Shown: in pieces, positions 1 through 8,697 of the stretch
Numbering within the stretch: position 1 is the stretch's first letter
Layout of the letters: each line of letters begins with the position of its first letter
From: JAUVUV01 sp964548275
Lineage (GTDB): Bacteria; Gemmatimonadota; Glassbacteria; GWA2-58-10
Reading direction: 5' to 3'
Assembly: GCA_964548275.1 (NCBI GenBank)
Contig: CAZJQI010000056.1
Location: 1-28,265 of the forward strand
DNA length: 28,265 nucleotides
Translations under genes and position numbers: made by a program
Notes under the pieces: model-generated
Databases searched by the model: none
What the model saw: only the letters and a program-made list of their open reading frames with translations
Told to the model about the DNA's origin: nothing

Positions 1-390
1 TTTGTAACCAAAAGTAACCAAAAGTTTTTTCGGGCCGCAAACTCGACTACCAATATAGCTTTTATATCCTTTGTTGTTTTCTCAGGTAAAAGAACGCTCC
101 CGCCGAGCTCGCCTGATTCGGCTTGAGCCAGGCAAGCCGAATCAATGGCATGCCCACCGGCGTGGCTTCGCTCTGCCTAAGATGGAAATTACCTGGCCTT
201 TACACGCTCCTACGAAGTTTCTCGAACATGCGGCCCTGATGAGGCGGCCTGCGGCCGCCAGAGAAACAAATACCTCAATGAAGATAAAGTTATTACTTTC
301 ATCAATCCCTTTTGCATTACCTCTCTGCAACTGCCTGAATTAAGAACAATTCTTAATTCATAAACCATTTTTACCGGACACTATTGACTT
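1..390. repeat. Dispersed multi-hairpin repeat, copy A (left edge cut)
   Basis: This stretch matches 26062-26451 in the same orientation at roughly 85% identity by eye; it is nearly exact over the first 80 bases and drifts towards the end. It contains an 11-bp perfect stem (GATTCGGCTTG paired with CAAGCCGAATC, about 117-145) and a 7-bp GC stem (GGCGGCC-TGC-GGCCGCC, about 243-259). Both stems persist in the other copy although their loops differ. The other copy begins with a 10-bp palindrome that starts six bases further left, so this copy is probably truncated by the window edge. A 90-codon open frame at 71-343 runs through it, but it has no recognisable domain and is not kept open in the other copy as far as I can see. 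I regard the repeat as non-coding. Confidence 0.85.
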
Positions 391-402
391 ATACTCAAAT
401 CT

Positions 403-1257
403 TCATCTAAATAATTCCACCTGAAAAGCCTCTGCATAGGGGCATTCATCTTTCCAGCCCTCCAGGACCTGCTGTTGAAGTTCCTGCTGGGTTTCCCTGT
501 TCGTGAGCAGGATCCTCTCATCCAAGCCGTAACCGCGCTGTTGGATGTTGCGCTCCTGCTGGGAACGGTGAGTCTGCAGCAGGCGGGCTTTCCAGCGTGC
601 AGCCTCCCCGCCGAAAGGCACCACCAACTGCTCGCTGATCCTGGTGGTCTTCGGGTCGCGGTTGTACAGGGCCAGGATAGGTTTTCCCCTGGCCAGAGCC
701 AGTCTGTGAGCGCACACATGGAAATAGCGGTAAACCAGAGCGTGGGCCACGTTCGTATCCTCACCGTAAGGCATGATCACGATATCCGGGCTGCTCGCGG
801 CGAGTGCCTGTTCGATCAGTTTCGCATTCTCCGGAGATTCGACCAGGTTTCCTCCCTCGTCTTCCTCAACCGTGAGAAATTCCACCGGATCTTTCACGAA
901 ACCGGCCAGCTCGGCGCTTTCGATCTGCTCCTGTAACCTGATCCTGAATTTGTACCTGGCCAGGTCTTTCACCGGCAGCTCGTGGCTGAGTTCCGCGTGT
1001 TTCAGGGCAAAGCTGTCAGTCACTCCCCCATGGGAGGAGCAAACTATCAGGTAGCGTACCCGGCAGCCAGCCTGTGCGAAAAGGCTCATGGTCACTGCAA
1101 CCGAATCAGGATCATCCTGGTGCGGAGCCAGGGCCAACACAGTGCCTTGATCAGGAGGATCAATCCATCTGCGCCCCTTCTCCTTAATTCCCAGGAAAAG
1201 CATTTCGCCGCGAAGGGCCGTGTCGCTGACAATCTCCTGAAAGGTCAATAAATCCAT
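403..1257 (-). CDS. PIG-L/LmbE-family deacetylase
   Basis: This 284-residue protein is predicted to be a cytoplasmic zinc hydrolase of the PIG-L/LmbE superfamily, whose members remove N-acetyl groups from amino-sugar conjugates. The diagnostic zinc motif lies near the N-terminus as A-P-H-Q-D-D at residues 44-49, a variant of the usual A-H-P-D-D. A later G-E-D-T-N-x-A-H segment near residue 165 sits where the family carries its second metal-binding cluster. Length and the position of the motif fit the family. No signal peptide is visible. The ATG is preceded by an A/G-rich AGGGGAAGATCAGGAT stretch. It is the last gene of the minus-strand block, and its stop lies 13 bases from the end of the dispersed repeat. 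The real substrate cannot be read from the sequence. Confidence 0.82.
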   Translation of the reverse strand: MDLLTFQEIVSDTALRGEMLFLGIKEKGRRWIDPPDQGTVLALAPHQDDPDSVAVTMSLFAQAGCRVRYLIVCSSHGGVTDSFALKHAELSHELPVKDLARYKFRIRLQEQIESAELAGFVKDPVEFLTVEEDEGGNLVESPENAKLIEQALAASSPDIVIMPYGEDTNVAHALVYRYFHVCAHRLALARGKPILALYNRDPKTTRISEQLVVPFGGEAARWKARLLQTHRSQQERNIQQRGYGLDERILLTNRETQQELQQQVLEGWKDECPYAEAFQVELFR

Positions 1258-1321
1258 ATCCTGATCTTCCCCTTTTCAGTTTTTTTAATTTAACTTATCT
1301 CTACATTCATCGTGGACGCTT

Positions 1322-2497
1322 TCAAAGCTTGAACCGGGCGGCCTCATCGAGCATGGCCAGGTAGTTTTCCGGAGGGGTTTCCGGCATGATACAGTTCGAT
1401 GAGCCCAGGATATGCCCGATTCCCCCTGTCTGTCGGATATTTTCGCGCACCACTGCTCTCACCTCTTCCACTGTGCCGAAAATCAATACGCCGCCGCAAT
1501 CCAGATTGCCAAACAGTGTAAGCTTTGGAAAGCGCTGGCGCAGGTCTTTAAGCCGCATTCCTGCGCTGTAGTCGATTTCCCCGTAGCCATGCACACCGGA
1601 TTCGCCGAACAGCGAGTCAGCAACCGGCCAGGTGTCACCATCGGTGCGGAAAACATATTTCAGTCCAAGTTCGTTACATTTTGCCACCAGTTTTTTCAGC
1701 CTGGGCAACATCAATCGGTCGAATGTCTCCGGGCTGTAAACCGGTCCGCTGTTGAGACAGAAATCCCCGCCGGCATGGATTATATCAGCGCCGATTTCCG
1801 CTGCCAGCTCCAGATCCGCCAGACCTTCTTCAACCTGGCGGTCGAGTTCTGAGGCAACCAGATCGGGCGCTATCTCAAGTGCCATCAGCCACGCCGGCTC
1901 CCACATCGGTATCATCAGCATGGCGACACTCACTGCCAGGGCAAGCTCTTCTCCCACAAGAGATTTGAACTTTCGCAATACATCCATACGTGCCGGATCC
2001 ACATCCGGCCCCTGCCAGAGCCGATTCTCTTTTTCCAGTTGGAATAATAATGCCTCGACATTGCCTCCGGCAAGCCAGCTATCCACTGCATGCCAGTCTC
2101 GCGATTCGGGGCTGAATTGGTAGACCTCCCAGGGGCCTTCGCTTTCCGGGTCGCCGAACAGATAGGTATAGCTGTCGATTTTGCGAGTGGCCCTGCGAGT
2201 GTCGCGCCAGGGCAGGCGCGCCATATCGTAACCCATCTGCCGGTAAAAGGCCGCTACATCCTCCAGCATTTTTTCCTCGAACTCCCTGGCTGCCTGCTCC
2301 CCGGCAAACCGGGCCTCCACCTCCCTGAACCGCAGGCCGGGATCGCCAAGCAGCATCTGCCGGCCCATCACTTTCGAGGCTACCTCGGAGCTGATAGATT
2401 GATCGAACAGGGCTATCCGGTCTGGCCGGGTAAACTCGAAAGCGGCCTGGATTCTTTTTCGTCCATTCCAACATAGATCTTTGGTGCTGTTTGCCAT
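1322..2497 (-). CDS. Uroporphyrinogen decarboxylase (URO-D) family protein, divergent metal site
   Basis: This 391-residue protein has the URO-D fold pattern, including A-x-E-I-G-A-D near residue 235 and a C-terminal L-F-G-N-L-D strand. The fold is shared by true uroporphyrinogen decarboxylase and by corrinoid/coenzyme M methyltransferases (MtaA, MtbA). Methyltransferases of this group bind zinc through an H-x-C motif. Here the equivalent position reads R-T-D-G-D (about 284-288), so the classical zinc ligands are missing and the activity is uncertain. The open frame extends to a TTG at 2518, but AGAGGAG lies 12 bases before the ATG at 2497, which I choose. It lies 78 bases downstream of the Tat oxidoreductase and probably shares its transcript. 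It is unlikely to be haem HemE, because no other haem gene is nearby. Confidence 0.8.
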   Translation of the reverse strand: MANSTKDLCWNGRKRIQAAFEFTRPDRIALFDQSISSEVASKVMGRQMLLGDPGLRFREVEARFAGEQAAREFEEKMLEDVAAFYRQMGYDMARLPWRDTRRATRKIDSYTYLFGDPESEGPWEVYQFSPESRDWHAVDSWLAGGNVEALLFQLEKENRLWQGPDVDPARMDVLRKFKSLVGEELALAVSVAMLMIPMWEPAWLMALEIAPDLVASELDRQVEEGLADLELAAEIGADIIHAGGDFCLNSGPVYSPETFDRLMLPRLKKLVAKCNELGLKYVFRTDGDTWPVADSLFGESGVHGYGEIDYSAGMRLKDLRQRFPKLTLFGNLDCGGVLIFGTVEEVRAVVRENIRQTGGIGHILGSSNCIMPETPPENYLAMLDEAARFKL

Positions 2498-2575
2498 CCC
2501 GGATAATTCTCCTCTCAAAGTGAGACAAATAGGCTTTAAAAGACTTAATCCATAACTTTATATAGCATAACTTAA

Positions 2576-4489
2576 TTACTTTATTTTCTGACAATTATAA
2601 CATCTAACTTCAGATATCCTCGCCTCAGGCGCACCATTGGTCGCATCAACCAGGATCCGAACCTTGCTGCAATGCAGTCCGCTGAATAAATGGACCTTTT
2701 TACGCTGATAATTGCCCTTTTCCACTGCTACGAGTTTCCAGGTATTGTCCAGGAAAACTTCAACCCGATAATCTCTCACAGTTTCCGGGTGCGGGCCCTG
2801 GATCATTTTTTCCTGCACGGATTTCTGCTGGGAGAGGGTCATCTGGCGCGAAAGGTTCGTATCGAAAGTGAGATGAATTTCCGAAAGGCTCGTATTCCGG
2901 CTGAAATCAAGCTCAAGCCAGGCATCCTCCGGGGCAAGGGAGACTGAGCGCCAGTGATTGGATTCATCCCCGACCGGCCTTGCCACCCCGCTTGCCACTT
3001 TGGCCGCCTCGAAACCCGGTTTTGCGCTGCCTGAGGATATTTTCGCTTTCCGGGCGAGCTCGGCCAGGTCGGCGTTGGAGGTTCCGAGCAGATAGCCGTC
3101 CTGTTTCAGAATCTCCTGCTTGACCGCTTCCAGATCGGTCCTGGAGAGTTGTTCGGGAGCGATCCCCCTGGATGCGCAGTAAGCGGCTGCTGTGCCTGCC
3201 CCCTGGCCGATCAGAGCGCATGTGGCCATCACCCGGGTCGAGGAAAAAGCCACGTGCGAAGCGCTGATCGCCCTTCCACCCATGAACAGATTTTTCACCT
3301 GGGTGGAATAAAGCGAAGAAAGAGGAACAGAATAGAGCTTATTTATTCTGTGCTGGTAATAGAAATCGCTCTTTTTGTAATCAAAACCCTGGGAGCGGTG
3401 ATCATCGATCGGCCAGCCGCCGTATGCCACTTCATCCGGGAAAATCCTTCCCGAGGTAATGTCCTGTTCGCGCAGGGTATATTTGCCTTGCAGGCGGCGG
3501 CTTTCCCTTCTGCCTGGCAGAAAGCCGAACCATTCGAGCGCCCAGTTATCCGCGCCGTGGTCCCCGTGATTCTTTATATGATCCCACACACCGAACAGTA
3601 TTTTCAGCAGCTCTTCCCTGATCCGGTCGTCATCGGCGATTGTATCAAGCATTCCGCCCCATTCGATCCACCAGTAGCCGTATTCAAAGCTCTTGTGATT
3701 TCTGCCTATATCCTGGTCGGTCGGGTAATTATGCGCCCATTCCGGTGCGGTGAACGGCATGGGTGTGCCCATATCCCTGGCTTGAAACAGCAGGCTGTTA
3801 CCCATGGTGTACGGTTCCGGCTTCTCCGGAGCGAGCGACTCGCCGAACTCGGCCCTTCCTTCCCTGCCCACCCGGTATGAATTTCCTGCCAGGTAGCCTA
3901 AAGTTCCATCCCCTGTGCAGTCGATAAAAACCTTGCCCTGAACAGAGAAAAACCTCTCGGTTCTGAACTGGCAGCAGTCGATACTGCGGATCAGATCGCT
4001 TTCCTTGCTGCAAGCGGTCATCACAGTGTTCAGCAGCAGCGTGAGGTTCGGTTGATAGTTGACCCTCTCCCAGAGAATCAAATCCCACATGGAAGGTGAG
4101 TGCTGGGGATTGCGCACCTGATTTTCCAGCCTTAGCTCCTCGATAATCCCGGTTTCTCTCCAATGCGGCACCCCTGAATAGTCAGCCCCGAGGATATGCA
4201 TGCGGATTTCGCTGGAGGAATTTCCACCCAGAACCGGCCGGTCCTGGATGAGTATCGTAGTGACTCCGCTTCGCGCTGCGGCCAAAGCTGCGCAGACCCC
4301 GGTCACCCCGCCACCGACAACAACAACCGCGGCCTCGAGCTTTTCTCTTCTGCCTTTCGGCCCCCCTGCCATCAGGGTGGTTCGCCTATCAGCGTACCCT
4401 GAACTCATCCCTTGCCCTGCAAGCATGCCTCCCAGACCGACAGCAAGTGATGATCTCAGAAAATCGCGCCGGAAGATTGAGTTTTTCAT
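2576..4489 (-). CDS. Tat-exported FAD-dependent oxidoreductase with C-terminal accessory domain
   Basis: This 637-residue protein starts with a twin-arginine signal (R-R-D-F-L-R at 7-12, then a hydrophobic run), so it should be exported folded with its cofactor. An FAD-binding Rossmann motif, V-V-G-G-G-V-T-G, lies at 57-64, followed by G-G-N-S-S-S-E at 88-94, which is typical of the FAD_oxidored (PF12831) family. G-R-x-I-S-A-S-H and Q-G-A-G-T-A motifs in the second half fit the C-terminal part of the FAD domain. The last 140 or so residues are beta-rich and resemble a discoidin-like carbohydrate-binding module; that is a weaker inference. Such proteins are frequent beside polysaccharide or methyl-transfer genes in uncultured bacteria, but their substrates are largely unknown. 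The next gene on the strand is the URO-D protein at 2497. Confidence 0.85.
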   Translation of the reverse strand: MKNSIFRRDFLRSSLAVGLGGMLAGQGMSSGYADRRTTLMAGGPKGRREKLEAAVVVVGGGVTGVCAALAAARSGVTTILIQDRPVLGGNSSSEIRMHILGADYSGVPHWRETGIIEELRLENQVRNPQHSPSMWDLILWERVNYQPNLTLLLNTVMTACSKESDLIRSIDCCQFRTERFFSVQGKVFIDCTGDGTLGYLAGNSYRVGREGRAEFGESLAPEKPEPYTMGNSLLFQARDMGTPMPFTAPEWAHNYPTDQDIGRNHKSFEYGYWWIEWGGMLDTIADDDRIREELLKILFGVWDHIKNHGDHGADNWALEWFGFLPGRRESRRLQGKYTLREQDITSGRIFPDEVAYGGWPIDDHRSQGFDYKKSDFYYQHRINKLYSVPLSSLYSTQVKNLFMGGRAISASHVAFSSTRVMATCALIGQGAGTAAAYCASRGIAPEQLSRTDLEAVKQEILKQDGYLLGTSNADLAELARKAKISSGSAKPGFEAAKVASGVARPVGDESNHWRSVSLAPEDAWLELDFSRNTSLSEIHLTFDTNLSRQMTLSQQKSVQEKMIQGPHPETVRDYRVEVFLDNTWKLVAVEKGNYQRKKVHLFSGLHCSKVRILVDATNGAPEARISEVRCYNCQKIK

Positions 4490-4698
4490 TCTAGACCCCT
4501 GGAAGCTTAATTTTGAACCTACTACAGTGGATTATTTTTAACAGAATGGAGTTTGGAAAATATGATTGAAAAAATTTTCAATCCAGTTATTTTAACTGGT
4601 GTTTGTTCTCTTCAGATTTTAACTACAGAACAGGAATAATCTCTTTAACCTTAGAATTTTACTTTAACGTAAGATCCGGTTCAAGGCGGCTTGATTTA

Positions 4699-4959
4699 AT
4701 GGTATTTCAGTGGATGAAACGCAAAGGTTTAAGCGCCTGGCATAACCCTCTCCTACCCGCTGCATACCGGCGCTGGCCCTTGCTGGCAGGGGTCTCCGCC
4801 GGTCTTTGGGTTCTTGTTCTGATTTACCTGGCCAGAATGATTCTCAACCTGGTTCGGGGAAACGGAACAATCGCCTTGTTCAGCTTTCTCTGGAGCCTGG
4901 TTTGCTTCTTCCTGTGGAGCATGCTGTACAGCTGGGCAATCAAAAAAGCTGTGGATTGA
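4699..4959 (+). CDS. Small two-helix membrane protein, unknown
   Basis: This 86-residue protein has two clear hydrophobic segments, W-P-L-L-A-G-V to A-R-M-I and A-L-F-S-F-L-W to S-W-A-I, joined by a short loop with R-G-N-G. The N-terminus is basic (M-K-R-K-G), so both ends are probably cytoplasmic. The frame is open from a TTG at 4603, but AAGGCGG precedes the ATG at 4699 by about ten bases, so I prefer that start; ATG 4714 is also possible. It is the only plus-strand gene in the first 10 kb and is divergent from the Tat oxidoreductase. I recognise no family. Its reality rests on the coherent two-helix composition rather than on homology. Confidence 0.5.
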   Translation: MVFQWMKRKGLSAWHNPLLPAAYRRWPLLAGVSAGLWVLVLIYLARMILNLVRGNGTIALFSFLWSLVCFFLWSMLYSWAIKKAVD

Positions 4960-5103
4960 TTTTCCCCTTTTGCCATACCGCGCAATCCAGAGATCTTCCT
5001 GAGAACTATCTTTCTTTATAGGGCCTCCTGCCGAACAATAGAGCGCCACGCATTCCAGGGCATTGATTTTGGCTTATCTCACTTTCCCGACTCAAGCGGA
5101 TAT

Positions 5104-7143
5104 TTATTCCCTAACCGTAAGTGTATAGCGGTGAATATGATTGCGGTGGAACTGGAATGCCTGAAGAAGCAGTTTCTTGCCGTACCTGTGATCCGGCTTC
5201 CAGAAATAGCTGTAACTTTCGTTTTTCAGTATCAGCTCGATTTTGTGGCCTGAGGGGCAGTCAGGCAAAATCCTGAAGCTGCTGGTATGATCCTTTACAC
5301 TGGTCCATTCCAGTTCTTTCTGCTCGGCGATATCGGCTGTTATCGTGACATAGGGATCATCTGTATACACTTTCGTGCGGTGCCAGGTGAACTTGTCCAG
5401 CGGGTCGAGCCCCTGAGCAATGCAGACCCAGAGAGTAACCTCCTCGCCTGGCTCGGCTATCCCGTTGCCGTTGCCGGAGCCTTCCCTGATTTCAATAGCG
5501 CGGATAAAGCCGCCGCCCTGGTTGCCACCCTGGCGGAACCTGGGCAGGCTCAAAGAGCGTCCGTCGAATATTCTCAATGAATCAGGCTCTTTAAGCGGTG
5601 TGGGCAAAACCAGTACATCGATTCGCTCGCTGCGTCCGTGCCAGCCCAGGTATGTCATATTCAGGTCGAGCCGGCAATGCTGGAACTCACCCTCTGTCGA
5701 GACGAATTTCTGAGTGAACCGGCTGCTCAGGTCAATTGTCTCGCCGGGAAGGAGCGAGTCGATCTTCACCGGCGAACCGCTGATTTCCACTGTGGGATAC
5801 TCGCTGTTCAATCTAACCGTAACGTTGCGGGCAACCACATCACAACTGTTGTATAATTTGATCGGCAGATTGACCGGCACATCTGGCTTGACAATCGGGG
5901 GGCTTTTGCGGTCAAGGGTCAGAAGTACAGGGGACCGCCCCTCTTTGCCGTTCAGGATTGATATATCGTGCCCCATTCCGTCCAGCTCGAAGGTCAGCCT
6001 CCCTGCAGCAGAGGAAGTCAGCGTGTAGTAGCTCACCTTGCTGTCGGCATGGCTGTAATCCATTATCCTGTATTCGCGCCGGTTTCCGTACCAATCCGGG
6101 GTGATGATCCGAATCTTCTGATCCTTAACAGCGGGACCGTCAGGGCAGTACTGCCGCGTATAGACCCTGAAATGTCCCATCTTGACATCACGAAGGCAAA
6201 CAAAACCCGTCTTCTTGTTTTCAACCGTCACATCGTAACCCCACACGGAAAACTTTTCGAATACGTTGTCATGATCGAAACTGCGCGGGTAATTGTTCAA
6301 GTCCTTGTCTTCGAAAGCTTCCATGTGCCAGTCGAGGGTTTCATCCAGCCCGGTGACCCAGTGGCGGTGGTATTCTTCCCGGCGGTATGAGAAATCAACT
6401 TCCGGTGTGCGCGAGTAAATTTCCTGCAATTCATCGTGGTACTGGCTGATATAATCTCCCGAGGCCCGAATCAGCCTTGCCTTCGAATTGCCATGGTTGT
6501 GCACGAAATCTTTGAGCATGTAGTGGACCTTTTTCCCCGGTGGGCCGACATAGAACTCGTGGCCTGGATTGTAGGATGAGGCACTGCCGACAAGATGAGG
6601 ATACCGTGCGCTGACATAAAGCGACATGAAACCGCCCATGCTCAGTCCGCAGGTAGCCCGGTGCTGCCTGTCGGCGATCGTGCGGTAGTTTGAATCAACA
6701 TGGGCTACCAGTTCCAGGAAATACCTGCCGAAATCCATGTCTCCGGCCGGAGGCTTGCGATACGGGGAACCCTGGATATCGTATGGGCTGCCGCTGTAAA
6801 AAGTCGAATAATTGCCTTCAACGAAACCGTCCCAGCGCACGGCGATCACATCGTGACGTTTAACGTAATCGATCATCTCCGGCAGTGAGACCTGCATGCC
6901 GTCCCCGTAAGGCTCGGCCAGGAAACGCGAGCTGTGCCCGTGGAAATAGTAGATCACGGGATAGTATTTGCTGCTGGTCTTATAGTCCGGGGGCAGCAGT
7001 ACGCGGTAGTGGCGCCACTGGTTGAAAGTTTTACTGAAATGCGTCCTGTCGTAGAAATCGCGGACAGCGAATAAATTACTGATGTAAATAACAGTTAGAA
7101 AGCAAAGGTAAGCTGTGTTTCTGAATAAAGTTTTTATCATCAT
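5104..7143 (-). CDS. Secreted esterase (Esterase/PF00756 type) with beta-rich C-terminal half
   Basis: This 679-residue protein begins with a Sec signal peptide (hydrophobic run at 9-26 ending near L-F-A-V-R). The N-terminal 250 residues form an alpha/beta hydrolase of the putative esterase family. They carry the oxyanion-hole type Y-Y-F-H-G-H at 65-70 and the nucleophile elbow G-L-S-M-G-G with Ser168. A late histidine in H-R-H-W or D-W-H-M-E (about 255-275) is a candidate for the triad. Residues 290-679 are beta-rich, with no catalytic motif I recognise, and end in a segment with G-N-G-N-G-I-A-E-P-G-E-E, which looks like a calcium-binding or Ig-like module. The start is supported by a strong AGGAGGTGAG immediately upstream; the second Met (7140) has better spacing. 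Family members include feruloyl and acetyl-xylan esterases; the substrate here is unknown. Confidence 0.82.
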   Translation of the reverse strand: MMIKTLFRNTAYLCFLTVIYISNLFAVRDFYDRTHFSKTFNQWRHYRVLLPPDYKTSSKYYPVIYYFHGHSSRFLAEPYGDGMQVSLPEMIDYVKRHDVIAVRWDGFVEGNYSTFYSGSPYDIQGSPYRKPPAGDMDFGRYFLELVAHVDSNYRTIADRQHRATCGLSMGGFMSLYVSARYPHLVGSASSYNPGHEFYVGPPGKKVHYMLKDFVHNHGNSKARLIRASGDYISQYHDELQEIYSRTPEVDFSYRREEYHRHWVTGLDETLDWHMEAFEDKDLNNYPRSFDHDNVFEKFSVWGYDVTVENKKTGFVCLRDVKMGHFRVYTRQYCPDGPAVKDQKIRIITPDWYGNRREYRIMDYSHADSKVSYYTLTSSAAGRLTFELDGMGHDISILNGKEGRSPVLLTLDRKSPPIVKPDVPVNLPIKLYNSCDVVARNVTVRLNSEYPTVEISGSPVKIDSLLPGETIDLSSRFTQKFVSTEGEFQHCRLDLNMTYLGWHGRSERIDVLVLPTPLKEPDSLRIFDGRSLSLPRFRQGGNQGGGFIRAIEIREGSGNGNGIAEPGEEVTLWVCIAQGLDPLDKFTWHRTKVYTDDPYVTITADIAEQKELEWTSVKDHTSSFRILPDCPSGHKIELILKNESYSYFWKPDHRYGKKLLLQAFQFHRNHIHRYTLTVRE

Positions 7144-7248
7144 CTCACCTCCTGGTAATTTTTTATAGACCGCTAACTGACTATTATATAGATTACTTGC
7201 ACTTCTTATTTAAAGTATCGCTGGAAACTGCTTTCGGCCTGAATGCTC

Positions 7249-8655
7249 TCAGTTTCCGATAAATCTTTTTTCGATTTTCTCCAGCTCGCGCTCCTGCTCC
7301 GGGCTTATCTGCACAGGCCGGGCCGCTGCGATCAGTTCCTCAGCCCGTTTATCGGCTGCATCCTGAAGGGCCAGAGCGCCCTGTTCTTCCCACTTTTCCC
7401 TTTGGAGTCGGCAGAAAAGATTTGTTTCGTAAATCTCCTCCATGAAATGCTCCATGGTGTGTTCAGTCGCCAGAAAGCTGCCGCACGGCCCGATCTGTTC
7501 AATCAGCTCTTGCGCTATTGTTTCACCGTCAACCCGTATCCCGCGCAGCAGGCGTTTAACCTGGCCGATAATCTCGTTATCGATAACAAGTTGCGCGAAA
7601 CTGATGCTTAGCTCGCTTTCCAGAGTGCCAGCACCCCAGATAATCCCGACTCCGGATGCGGCATGTGTAATCGCAGCCATGGTTTTCTCGATCGCACTCT
7701 GTGAATCAGCGATCATGGCATCCGAACTCATCCAGGAAGCCGAGGGCAGGTTGTAGAATTGGGCCAGTTGTGCTCCTGCGCAGGCCAACAGGCAGTTTTC
7801 CGGCGCTCCGGTCACGGCCACTCCAGTGCGCATGTCCATCACATGAGCGAACCCCAGGTTATGCACACAGGGCCTGCCCGGCTCGAGTACCTGGTTCATT
7901 ACTATTCCCCCGAGTATTTCCGCATTACCCACGGTCAGCGCGCCGGCAAGGGTAACCGGCGAGGTTCCGCCGGCCATCGGCTCCCCATTGACCATTACGG
8001 GAATACCGTAACCGGCGCTGCGGAAGTAAACATCCAGGGCCAGGTTTGTCCAGCGCAAAGGCCCGTGCGCAGTAAATCCCATGCTGAAAATCGGATGTTC
8101 TTTTACTGTTTTATCCCCCAGCAGCACGTGCACCATTTCCAGTATCGCCTCCACTCCCTGCGGAGTAAAGGTGAGTATTCGCACATGTTTGCCGGTATTG
8201 GTGACCATCTCCTTAAAGCCTGCCACATCCCTGAATTTCGGCGGCACGTCTTCCACGCTCACTCCCACCACGCCATCGATATGCTCCAGAGAATCCACCA
8301 GGCGGGCCAGCCTGGCAAGCTCTCCCCGGTCGAATTCTCTATGGCCCTGCGGCCCGGTCAGGTTCATTGCTGCCGCTGTCCAGAACACCTGTTCTTCGCC
8401 GGGCCCGACAGTCCATTGCCGCGCCCCCATGCCGCAAAGTTTCACGCTTCTCGGCGCCAGGGCCAGATATTCTGTTACCATCTCGCGCGGAAAACGCACT
8501 GTCTGGCTCTGGGCTCCGGGTTGCGCGCCCGCTGCCAGAAGACTCTCGCGCACCTGGTCATGCTCCAGTTTCAGCCCGAGGCGCTCCAGTATATCCAGTG
8601 TTGCCAGGTTGATTTTTTCCAGGTCTCTATCACTTAAAACCGAGCCCAGAACCAT
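7249..8655 (-). CDS. MttB/trimethylamine methyltransferase superfamily protein (non-pyrrolysine)
   Basis: This 468-residue protein belongs to the MttB superfamily (PF06253), whose members move methyl groups from quaternary amines to a corrinoid protein. The sequence matches the family in length and in its glycine- and methionine-rich barrel (H-G-P-L-R-W-T, G-E-P-M-A-G-G-T-S-P-V-T, G-V-A-V-T-G-A-P-E). The frame is continuous, with no in-frame TAG. It is therefore of the non-pyrrolysine type, like the glycine-betaine methyltransferase MtgB, not a true trimethylamine enzyme. The frame opens at a TTG at 8667, but that codon lies inside the GGAGGT ribosome-binding site of the ATG at 8655. It lies 42 bases after the transglutaminase-like gene and 105 before the esterase. 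No corrinoid protein or RamA-like activator is in the window, so partners must lie elsewhere. Confidence 0.85.
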   Translation of the reverse strand: MVLGSVLSDRDLEKINLATLDILERLGLKLEHDQVRESLLAAGAQPGAQSQTVRFPREMVTEYLALAPRSVKLCGMGARQWTVGPGEEQVFWTAAAMNLTGPQGHREFDRGELARLARLVDSLEHIDGVVGVSVEDVPPKFRDVAGFKEMVTNTGKHVRILTFTPQGVEAILEMVHVLLGDKTVKEHPIFSMGFTAHGPLRWTNLALDVYFRSAGYGIPVMVNGEPMAGGTSPVTLAGALTVGNAEILGGIVMNQVLEPGRPCVHNLGFAHVMDMRTGVAVTGAPENCLLACAGAQLAQFYNLPSASWMSSDAMIADSQSAIEKTMAAITHAASGVGIIWGAGTLESELSISFAQLVIDNEIIGQVKRLLRGIRVDGETIAQELIEQIGPCGSFLATEHTMEHFMEEIYETNLFCRLQREKWEEQGALALQDAADKRAEELIAAARPVQISPEQERELEKIEKRFIGN

Positions 8656-8697
8656 GCTTACCTCCAAAGTTACTCCGCGTGTGTCCTGAAAAACCGC

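Noticed and set aside
71..343. 90-codon plus-strand open frame in the left repeat
   Set aside because: It lies wholly inside the dispersed repeat, crosses its hairpins, and the second copy has insertions and deletions that break the frame. No domain or ribosome-binding site.
3149..3880. 243-codon plus-strand frame
   Set aside because: Antisense shadow of the FAD oxidoreductase, with cysteine- and histidine-rich composition typical of a shadow frame.
7759..8637. 292-codon plus-strand frame
   Set aside because: Antisense to the MttB-like gene, which has strong family motifs and a ribosome-binding site.
7249..8655. Pyrrolysine codon in the MttB-like gene
   Set aside because: The frame is uninterrupted and no in-frame TAG occurs before the normal stop, so this is a non-pyrrolysine member.
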